Shown: one piece after another, positions 57,424 through 64,000 of the stretch
Layout of the letters: every line of letters starts with the position of its first letter
Numbering within the stretch: the first letter of the stretch is position 1
Source: Marivita hallyeonensis
GTDB lineage: Bacteria > Pseudomonadota > Alphaproteobacteria > Rhodobacterales > Rhodobacteraceae
Assembly: GCF_900129875.1 (NCBI RefSeq)
Contig: NZ_FQXC01000003.1
Coordinates: 558,001-622,000, forward strand
Length of the DNA stretch: 64,000 nt
Direction of reading: 5' to 3'
The notes under the pieces: generated by a model
Databases searched by the model: none
The model's input: the letters and a program-made list of their open reading frames with translations, nothing else
What the model was told of the DNA's origin: nothing
Made by a program: the position numbers and the translations under genes

Positions 57424-57651
57424 TCAGTGCGAAGTCGCGCGGGCATGCGTTGCCATAGCGACTTCAAGACTTCCGCCCAGAGTGGTTCCGCGCAAAATGG
57501 CGATGACGGGACATGTGCTGTCTTCGGCCGCATTGCTGACCTCTGGCAACCAAGGATCGACGGGGGTCTTGCCGCTTTCCGAGTCAACGAAATGTGCCTG
57601 CGAGTGCTGGAAGCACACCAAAACGCGAATCCACGCTGCCTTTGAAGGGAA
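57424..57651 (-). pseudogene. Relic of a FadJ/FadB-type enoyl-CoA hydratase domain
   Basis: In one minus-strand frame, 57427-57588 reads GKTPVDPWLPEVSNAAEDS then CPVIAILRGTTLGGSLEVAM and ATHAR, which follows the crotonase region of 3-hydroxyacyl-CoA dehydrogenases (expected pattern GKPPxDPWLPxV, PVxAALHGTALGGGLEVAxAxHAR). The oxyanion segment has R and S replacing H and G. A stop follows at 57424-57426, and no continuation of the domain is seen in any frame below it. Upstream to about 57651 the match fades (IRVLVCFQHSQAHFVDS). No start codon or ribosome binding site is evident. This occupies most of the 368-base gap; the rest holds only the next gene's ribosome binding site. Confidence 0.6.
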
Positions 57652-57700
57652 TCGCTCTACTTTCTGCGCTATGCTGCCATGTGACGTAAGGAGAGGCGGA

Positions 57701-58867
57701 ATGCACATCTTGGCGAGAGCAGCCCTGGGGATGTTTCTTTTGGCCCTCCCCCTGATCGCGTCGGCGCAGGGGCGTCCGGCAGGCGTCACCACAGAATTCG
57801 TGACGACAAGCACCATGTCCGAAACCGTTTCGGTCTTCGGAGAGGTGGTCGCAGGTCGCCAAAGTGCGGTGGCCGCGCGTGTCGCGGGATTGGCGCAAAC
57901 TGTCCCGATCCGTGTGGGCGACCACGTTGAGCAGGGCGATGTGCTCGCACGGCTCGACACTGAATTGCTTGAAATCGAGCTGTCGCAAGCCGAGGCGCAG
58001 ATCGCGATTGCGGAGGCGGGAATCGCAGTTTCGCAAGCGCGCTTGGATCGCGCGGAGAAAGCGTTCCGCCGCGCGGAAACCTTGCGGGAAAACTCAACGA
58101 TAGCCGAGGCGCAACTAGAGGAGCGGGCAAGCGATTTTGCCGAAGCACGGGGCGCTTTCGAAGAGGCTCAGGCGCGCATCAAGGCGTCTGAAACCGCGCT
58201 GAGCGAGGTTCGCTATCGGCTTGAAAACGCGGTCATTCGTGCGCCGTTCGAGGCGATCATCCTCGACGTGGCGACCGAGGTTGGCCAGTTCATCTCTGCT
58301 GGAAGTCAGGTCGCGACCCTTATCGACACCGCCGCACTGGAAATCGAGGCCAGCGTGCCCGCGCGGTTCGTGAACGCGCTTCGCGCAGATCAGACCGTGA
58401 CCGCGACAACCGACGTTGGCGAAACGGTAGAGTTGAGCATGCGGGCAATCCTGCCGACCGAATTCTCCGCCACGCGGACGCGACCCGTCCGGTTTGAGTT
58501 GATCGAACCAAACGCTGCGATTGCCGTTGGTCAAACCGTGACGTTGGACGTTCCGATCAGCGCTCCGCGCGAGGTGACGACCGTACCAAAGGACGCTCTG
58601 GTGCAGGCGCAGGGCGGATGGAGTGTCTTCCTCAATCAGGACGGCAAGGCCACTCCACGGACCATCGAAATTGGTGCGGCGCTCGACAATGCGTTCGAGG
58701 TCATTTCCGGTCTTGCACCCGGGGATGAAGTCGTGGTGCGCGGCAATGAACGATTGCGGCCGGGTCAGGACATCGAGCCGTCTGGCCCTCCGCGGTCGGA
58801 GGCTCCTCAGAACGGAGACACCCAAACCGAGACAAACGGCGCTGAGGCGTCTGACGAGAACGGATAA
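57701..58867 (+). CDS. RND efflux periplasmic adaptor
   Basis: Membrane-fusion protein of 388 residues. A signal peptide (about residues 1-24, ending LIASAQG) is followed by the lipoyl-like half (QSAVAARVAGLAQTVPIRVGDHVEQGDVLARLD), quoted here in parts as VAARVAGLAQTVPIRVGD and GDVLARLD, a helical hairpin at about 90-165, the second lipoyl half (VIRAPFEAIILDVATEVG) and a beta barrel. The C-terminal tail is acidic and Glu/Thr-rich. AAGGAG precedes the ATG. The inner-membrane pump gene follows after five bases; no outer-membrane channel gene is adjacent. Confidence 0.94.
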   Translation: MHILARAALGMFLLALPLIASAQGRPAGVTTEFVTTSTMSETVSVFGEVVAGRQSAVAARVAGLAQTVPIRVGDHVEQGDVLARLDTELLEIELSQAEAQIAIAEAGIAVSQARLDRAEKAFRRAETLRENSTIAEAQLEERASDFAEARGAFEEAQARIKASETALSEVRYRLENAVIRAPFEAIILDVATEVGQFISAGSQVATLIDTAALEIEASVPARFVNALRADQTVTATTDVGETVELSMRAILPTEFSATRTRPVRFELIEPNAAIAVGQTVTLDVPISAPREVTTVPKDALVQAQGGWSVFLNQDGKATPRTIEIGAALDNAFEVISGLAPGDEVVVRGNERLRPGQDIEPSGPPRSEAPQNGDTQTETNGAEASDENG

Positions 58868-58872
58868 CTCCA

Positions 58873-61800
58873 ATGGACCTCATTCGCGCCTCGATTGATC
58901 GACCTATCGCCGTTTTCGCCATTGTCATCATGGCGGTGCTTTTTGGCGCGCTGGCCCTGTCGCGCATCCCGGTGCAACTCGCGCCGGATGTGCGTAAGCC
59001 CGTTGTGGTGGTTGAAACGTCTTGGGCCGGGGCCGCTCCGGCAGAGATCGAACGCGAGATCATCAATCCTCAGGAAGATGCGTTCCGAGGGCTCGAAGGG
59101 CTTGAGATCATGACCAGCCGTGCCCGGACGGGGCAGGCATCGGTGACGCTTGAGTTCGCGGTCGGGTCAGACATGGGGGATATCCTGCTTCTCGTGTCAA
59201 ACCGCCTTGACCGTGTTGGTGGGTATCCGAGCGAAGCTGGCGAACCGACCCTGAACACTTCCGGGTCCGACGACAGCCCAATCGCGTGGGTCATGGTCAA
59301 AGCGCTGGAAGGCACGACGAAGCCTTTGCCGGAATTCGGTGATTTTGTCGAAGACGTGATCAAGGAACGGATCGAGCGGGTGAACGGGGTCTCCACCGTC
59401 AACGTGTTCGGTGGCGTAGCGCGCGAGCTGCAAATCGTGATCCGTCCGGAAGAGCTGGCTCGGCTTGGTTTGACCATCCCCGCAGTGGTCAATCGACTTC
59501 GGGCCGAGAACATCAGTATTTCGGCGGGCGACGTAGAGGAGGGCAAGCGGCGGTACACCGTTCGGGCCGACGGCAATCTGAACACTATCGAGGCCATCAA
59601 CAGCGTTGTTCTACGCAGCCAAAGCCAGGGCGAGAACGGTGCGCTGGGTCGCGTGCGGGTCGGTGACGTTGCCGAGGTCGGCTTCTCTTACAAGGAAAAC
59701 ACCGCGCGACTGCGGTTCCGGGGCGAACCGGCGCTTGCCTTTAATGTGGTGCGCGAACAAGGGGCCAATGTCATCTCGACCATGGCAGAGGTGAAAGCCG
59801 TCATTTCCGAACTGGAGGCCGGGCCGGTCGTCGCCAATGGTCTGACGCTTGAGCAAGTCTACGACGAGACGATCTATATCGAGGGCGCGATTGATCTTGT
59901 AACGCAGAACATATGGATCGGCGGCGTCCTCGCCGCGACAGTTCTGTTGATCTTTCTCCGCAGTCCGCGTGCGACCCTTGTCATCAGCATGGCGATCCCT
60001 GTATCGATCGTGGCCACCTTTGTCGCCATGGCAGCCACGGGTCGAACGCTCAACGTGATCTCGCTCGCAGGCATCGCGTTCGCGGTTGGCATGATCGTGG
60101 ATGCAGCGATTGTGGTTCTGGAGAACATCTTCCGATTGCGAGAGAAGGGCAAATCGCGACGAGAGGCCGCGTATATTGGTGCGAAGCAGGTTTGGGGCGC
60201 CATTCTGGTCTCGGCCCTGACGACGGTCATGGTGTTCATCCCCATCCTCGTCATGCAGCTCGAAGCGGGCCAGCTTTTCCGTGACATTGCGGTGGCGATT
60301 TCGGTTTCTGTTCTCCTTTCTCTGGTGGTGGCTGTGACGGTGATACCTGCATTGTCGAGCCGCCTTCTTGCCGGGGGCAAGCCAAAGAAATTCGCCTTGC
60401 CCGGGATCGATCACTTCGGTCGCGGCTTCACGTGGCTCATCATGGCCTATGTCCGATTCACGGTGCGGTTCCGGGCCGCAGGTCTGGTCACGGTGGCCGC
60501 GATCGGCATGGGCGCAGCCGCTGCAGCATGGATGTTCTTGCCCAAGCTCGAATATCTGCCGGAGGGCAACCGCAACCTTGTTTTCGGTCTGATCATCCCG
60601 CCGCCCGGATACAACCTTGAAACGACAGAGACGATTGCACAGCGGATCGAGGCCGTGGCCGAGCCAATGTGGACAGCGCGCCCTGCGACCGAGACGGAGG
60701 ACGGGCGTCCGGCCTTGGAGTCGTTCTTCTTTGTCGCGACCCCCGGCAACAGTTTTGTAGGCGCTGCCACGGTGGACGGCAGCCGCGTGGCAGAGGTGAT
60801 CCCGATCCTGTCGCGCCCGATCTTCGCCGAACCCGGCACGTTCGGTTTCATGACGCAACCCTCGCTTTTCGGGCGCGGCGTCGGCGGTGGACGTACGATC
60901 GAGCTCAACGTGTCTGGCGATGAGTTGGAGGATATCCTGGGCGTGGCCGGGCAGGCGGCCGGCATTATTGGGCAACTTTTGCCCCGGTCCGAGGGGCATC
61001 AATTCCGGCCGATACCGGGTCTGGAACTGGGCGCGCCCGAAGTGCGCTTGATCCCGGATCGCGTGCGGTTGGCGGATGCGGGACTGACAACGCAAGACCT
61101 TGCCGCGACAGTTGATGCTTATAATGACGGTCTTCGTGTGGCCGAGATCAACGTCGGAAACCGGCGTCTCGATTTGACCCTGAAGGGTGACAGCGAAATC
61201 CTGAGCGGCTTGCGCACCCAGGATGTGGGCAGTTTTCCTGTCGTGACGCCGTCCGGCCAAATCGTTCCCGCATCCGAACTGGCGGAGGTCAGGGTCACCG
61301 CCGGTCCGACCGAAATTCGGCACCTCGAACGGTTGCGTACTGTCACGCTTGAGGTTCGTCCGTCAGACGCCCTGCCACTGGAAGCCGCTGTCGAGCTGCT
61401 TGAGACCGAAGTGATCGCCGCGCTCCAAGAGCAAGGGTTGCCACCGGGTGTCAGGCTGTCAGTCTCCGGTACGGCTGACCAACTGTCTCAGACGTGGAAT
61501 GCCATTCAGATCAATCTCCTGGTCGCGATGGTCATTGTCTTCCTCGTCATGGCGATCCTGTTTGAATCCTTTGTTCTTCCGCTTGTTGTGATGATCTCGG
61601 TCCCGGTCGCCGCCGCAGGAGGCGTGGGCGGGCTGGCAGTGCTCAACATGATCGGGACACAGCCATTGGACATGCTTACTTTGCTGGGCTTTGTCATCCT
61701 CGTCGGCATTGTCGTCAACAACGCGATCCTGATCGTGCACCAGTCTCTGTACCACCTGCGCGAAGAAGGTATGAACCCCGTCGATGCGATCGAGGAAGCG

Positions 61801-62043
61801 ACGCGCAATCGCATCCGTCCGATCTTTATGTCCACTCTGACCTCGGTGTGCGGTATGCTTCCGCTCGTTCTTTTTCCCGGGGCCGGGTCTGAGCTTTACC
61901 GCGGCTTAGGTGCAGTTGTTGTGGGTGGCCTGTCGATGTCCGCCTTCCTGACGTTGCTGACGGTGCCACCGTTGTTGCGCTTGGTGCTGACGGTGAAGAC
62001 GCCAGATGCGGACCCGGCGGTTAACCCGGTTGCCGCTGAATGA
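58873..62043 (+). CDS. RND efflux transporter permease
   Basis: RND-superfamily pump of 1056 residues, the normal length, with N-terminal helix IRASIDRPIAVFAIVIMAVL, two large periplasmic loops (about 35-335 and 570-870), and twelve expected membrane helices. In the TM4 proton-relay position the usual DD/DN pair reads DA (GMIVDAAIVVLEN, D410/A411). The TM10 lysine position reads VGIVVNNAILIVH with N. Such variation occurs in non-AcrB branches, so substrate cannot be inferred. It lies five bases after its adaptor. Confidence 0.95.
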   Translation: MDLIRASIDRPIAVFAIVIMAVLFGALALSRIPVQLAPDVRKPVVVVETSWAGAAPAEIEREIINPQEDAFRGLEGLEIMTSRARTGQASVTLEFAVGSDMGDILLLVSNRLDRVGGYPSEAGEPTLNTSGSDDSPIAWVMVKALEGTTKPLPEFGDFVEDVIKERIERVNGVSTVNVFGGVARELQIVIRPEELARLGLTIPAVVNRLRAENISISAGDVEEGKRRYTVRADGNLNTIEAINSVVLRSQSQGENGALGRVRVGDVAEVGFSYKENTARLRFRGEPALAFNVVREQGANVISTMAEVKAVISELEAGPVVANGLTLEQVYDETIYIEGAIDLVTQNIWIGGVLAATVLLIFLRSPRATLVISMAIPVSIVATFVAMAATGRTLNVISLAGIAFAVGMIVDAAIVVLENIFRLREKGKSRREAAYIGAKQVWGAILVSALTTVMVFIPILVMQLEAGQLFRDIAVAISVSVLLSLVVAVTVIPALSSRLLAGGKPKKFALPGIDHFGRGFTWLIMAYVRFTVRFRAAGLVTVAAIGMGAAAAAWMFLPKLEYLPEGNRNLVFGLIIPPPGYNLETTETIAQRIEAVAEPMWTARPATETEDGRPALESFFFVATPGNSFVGAATVDGSRVAEVIPILSRPIFAEPGTFGFMTQPSLFGRGVGGGRTIELNVSGDELEDILGVAGQAAGIIGQLLPRSEGHQFRPIPGLELGAPEVRLIPDRVRLADAGLTTQDLAATVDAYNDGLRVAEINVGNRRLDLTLKGDSEILSGLRTQDVGSFPVVTPSGQIVPASELAEVRVTAGPTEIRHLERLRTVTLEVRPSDALPLEAAVELLETEVIAALQEQGLPPGVRLSVSGTADQLSQTWNAIQINLLVAMVIVFLVMAILFESFVLPLVVMISVPVAAAGGVGGLAVLNMIGTQPLDMLTLLGFVILVGIVVNNAILIVHQSLYHLREEGMNPVDAIEEATRNRIRPIFMSTLTSVCGMLPLVLFPGAGSELYRGLGAVVVGGLSMSAFLTLLTVPPLLRLVLTVKTPDADPAVNPVAAE

Positions 62044-62214
62044 CAGGTCACGCAAAGGTCGCGTCACCAAGCAAAATCATTTGGCGATTCAATGGAATGG
62101 TAAGGACGCCGCATGCTTTTCTGCGGTCTTGACGTTGCTTAAAGTGGTTTTCGCTTACATATTTCGAGGATCAGTCCGAAAGATGACTGGGTGTGTCCAA
62201 AGTGGGAGGACTTT

Positions 62215-63225
62215 ATGAAACACTTCAAGACCGTCGCGCTCGCGGCGACCATCGCGCTTTCCGGCGCGACAGCTTATGCGCAGGATGAGGGCGCCAACTA
62301 CGTCCTCGCGACCGCCTCGACAGGCGGGACGTACTATCCCGTGGGCGTTGCGCTTGCGACCTTGGTCAAAGTCAAATTGGAGCCGAGCCAGAAGATCGGC
62401 ATGGCCGCGATCAGCTCTGCCGGATCCGGCGAGAACGTGCGCCTGATCCGTGAAGGTGAAGCGCAGTTCGGCATCATGCAGGGCCTGTTCGGCTACTATG
62501 CCGCGACGGGAACGGGACCGCTCGCCGAGGTTGGGCCGCAAGAAAACCTGCGTTCAGTCAGCATGTTGTGGCAGAACGTCGAGCACTTTATCGTGGCCTC
62601 AGACTCGGCACCCACAGGCACGATCGAAGATATGGTTGCCCTGAAAGGTGAAGCGATGGCGCTTGGCCGTCAGAACTCTGGGACCATCGGATCGAACGCG
62701 ACAATCTTGTCCGGGTTTGGTGTGGACATCGAAAATGACTATGAACTCGTTTTTGCAGGATACGGCCCATCGGCCGAAGCCTTGCAGAACGGTCAGGTCA
62801 AAGGCATCGGTACGCCCGCGGGTGTCCCTGTTGGTGCCGTGAGCCAGCTGATGGCTGCCGCTGGCGACAGCGTGACACTGCTGGGCTTCACCGAAGAACA
62901 GATGGCGCAAGCCGACGGGGATCGGGGTCTCTGGACGCCGTATACGATCGCGGCGGGAACCTATCCCGGACAGGATGCGGATGTGCAGACTATCGCGCAG
63001 CCAAACTTCCTCGCCACAAGTGCCGATCTGCCGGACGATCATGTCTACGAGATCACCAAGGCAATGTACGAAAACCTGCCATTCCTGCAGGCGATCCATC
63101 CAGCAACCAAGGCCATGGCCATCGAACGTGCGATTGCGGGGCTTCCCCTGCCGTTGCACCCCGGCGCGTTGCGCTACTATCAGGAGGTCGGTCTCGACAT
63201 CCCTGAGCGCCTGATCGCTCAATAA
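62215..63225 (+). CDS. TAXI family TRAP transporter solute-binding protein
   Basis: Periplasmic binding protein of 336 residues. A signal peptide ends at about residue 22 (LSGATAYA) and is followed by the TAXI signature YVLATASTGGTYYPVGVALA, then IQGLFGYYAATG-like and TIGSNATILSGFGV segments. TAXI proteins usually bind small carboxylates or amino acids such as glutamate. GGAGG lies five bases before the ATG at 62215. The permease gene follows after an intervening terminator-like hairpin, suggesting excess production of the binding protein. Confidence 0.95.
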   Translation: MKHFKTVALAATIALSGATAYAQDEGANYVLATASTGGTYYPVGVALATLVKVKLEPSQKIGMAAISSAGSGENVRLIREGEAQFGIMQGLFGYYAATGTGPLAEVGPQENLRSVSMLWQNVEHFIVASDSAPTGTIEDMVALKGEAMALGRQNSGTIGSNATILSGFGVDIENDYELVFAGYGPSAEALQNGQVKGIGTPAGVPVGAVSQLMAAAGDSVTLLGFTEEQMAQADGDRGLWTPYTIAAGTYPGQDADVQTIAQPNFLATSADLPDDHVYEITKAMYENLPFLQAIHPATKAMAIERAIAGLPLPLHPGALRYYQEVGLDIPERLIAQ

Positions 63226-63232
63226 ACGTTAG

Positions 63233-63278
63233 AAGGGCCAGTCAGCGCGTAAGCATCGACTGGCCCTTTCGCTTTTTG
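63233..63278 (+). terminator. Hairpin after the TAXI gene
   Basis: AAGGGCCAGTC (63233-63243) pairs with GACTGGCCCTT (63258-63268) around a 14-base loop and is followed by TCGCTTTTT. It lies between the binding protein and permease genes and probably acts as a partial terminator that sets their ratio. Confidence 0.75.
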
Positions 63279-63295
63279 GGGGGAACGGCGACGTC

Positions 63296-64000
63296 ATGGC
63301 GGAAACCGACGAGATCGACGACAGCAAACGACTGCGCTCTTTTACGGGCACTGCCAATGGCGCGCTGTCGATCCTGTGTTTTCTTATTGCCGTTGGGCAT
63401 ATCTACGTCGCCTTCGACCCGATCCTCTCAGAGCTTCAGCGCAACGCATTTCACTTTGCTGGCTTCGCATTTCTTGCTGCTGTGCTGTACCCGATGTGGC
63501 GCAATGCACAGGACAAGCCATCGCCACTGTGGATTGACCTGATCCTTGGTGTGCTTGTCGCCGCGTCTGCGGTTTGGCTCACCATGGCCGAGAACGCGAT
63601 TTATGACCGGGGCGTGAAGTTTGCGCTTCCAGACTGGATTGCCGCCGTCATTTGTATCATCGGCGCGATTGAACTCACACGGCGCGTGGCGGGTTTGATA
63701 ATCCCCATCCTGATCGTTCTCGCGCTCAGCTACGTGGCTTTCTGGGGAAAATTCGTCGGAGGGGTCTTCGCTTTTCCCGGTCTCAGCGTGGAGACCGTCG
63801 CGTTCCGTTCCATCTATGGCGACGACGCCATGTTCGGGACGATTGCGCGCATCTCGTCCACCTACGTCTTCCTGTTCATAATCTTCGGCGCGTTTCTTTT
63901 GCGCTCGGGCGCAGGCGAGTTCGTTATCAACATGGCGCGCGCTGTGGCGGGTCGCCTGGTTGGGGGTCCGGGGATCGTCGCCGTGATCGCCTCTGGTCTG
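63296..64000 (+). CDS. TRAP transporter fused permease subunit, 5' part
   Basis: An open frame from the ATG at 63296 runs off the window edge; 235 codons are visible. A polar N-terminus (ETDEIDDSKRLRSFTG) is followed by hydrophobic helices: LSILCFLIAVGHIYVAF, FHFAGFAFLAAVLYPMW, IDLILGVLVAASAVWLTM, WIAAVICIIGAIEL and IIPILIVLALSYVAFW. Then come YGDDAMFGTIARISSTYVF and LRSGAGEFVINMARAVAGR, matching the fused TRAP permease family that pairs with TAXI binding proteins. It is incomplete only because the window ends. Confidence 0.9.
   Translation, partial: MAETDEIDDSKRLRSFTGTANGALSILCFLIAVGHIYVAFDPILSELQRNAFHFAGFAFLAAVLYPMWRNAQDKPSPLWIDLILGVLVAASAVWLTMAENAIYDRGVKFALPDWIAAVICIIGAIELTRRVAGLIIPILIVLALSYVAFWGKFVGGVFAFPGLSVETVAFRSIYGDDAMFGTIARISSTYVFLFIIFGAFLLRSGAGEFVINMARAVAGRLVGGPGIVAVIASGL

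Noticed and set aside
59611-61323. A 570-codon open frame antisense to the RND pump
   Set aside because: Arg/His/Gln-rich sequence without hydrophobic or catalytic segments, opposite a clear pump gene.

Overview
The window looks like a chromosomal segment of a Rhodobacteraceae bacterium (Roseobacter-type Alphaproteobacteria). I base this on high coding density, moderately high GC, Roseobacter-type gene content (DUF6455 and DUF1467 proteins, FlaF/FlbT flagellin regulators, a TAXI-type TRAP transporter), the order rpsT-dnaA-dnaN-recF-gyrB, and CtrA-like boxes beside flagellar genes. Family names come from recognising protein sequence by eye; no database was searched.

Layout. 1-8.0 kb: YggT, RecQ, YaaA, a hybrid histidine kinase, a thiolase, an MscS channel and a 40-residue secreted peptide. 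8.3-14.7 kb: leucine biosynthesis (leuC, leuD, leuB), interrupted by a membrane protein and a secreted nuclease-fold protein that seems to have lost its catalytic residues; a DMT exporter follows. 14.7-15.1 kb: tRNA-Pro(CGG) and tRNA-Leu(CAG) on opposite strands. 15.2-20.3 kb: an NDUFA9-like protein, three overlapping paralogous DUF6455 genes, an M48 lipoprotein, a nitroreductase, an EI24/CysZ-like protein, DUF1467 and methylmalonyl-CoA epimerase. 20.4-27.2 kb: a response regulator with a CtrA-like box, aspS, a HAD-fold protein lacking its nucleophile, and carB.

27.2-43.6 kb is a flagellar block: flgD and fliK; flagellin-flaF-flbT-DUF1217; fliI; the operon flgB-flgC-fliE-fliQ-flgF-flgG-flgA-flgH-fliL; and, on the minus strand, a transglycosylase-flhA-fliR-flhB-FliJ-like operon joined by 4-base overlaps. 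It supplies rod, L-ring, hook-cap, export gate and export ATPase parts. The MS ring, rotor, hook, hook-filament junction, P-ring, stator and FliP genes are not here and must lie elsewhere.

43.6-54.9 kb: ubiE-ubiB, mutM, an enoyl-CoA hydratase, rpsT, then dnaA-dnaN-recF-gyrB with a clear gyrB promoter. 55-57.3 kb: an acyl-CoA dehydrogenase/APH-type kinase pair resembling the two halves of human ACAD10/11, followed by a decayed FadJ-type relic. 57.7-62.0 kb: an RND adaptor and pump. 62.2-64.0 kb: a TAXI solute-binding protein and the start of its TRAP permease, cut by the window edge.

I saw no insertion sequence, prophage, CRISPR array or defence island. The most unusual items are the degenerate EEP-fold protein with a probable CTG start, the HAD protein with motif I replaced, the DUF6455 gene triplet, the fatty-oxidation relic and the set of CtrA-like sites.
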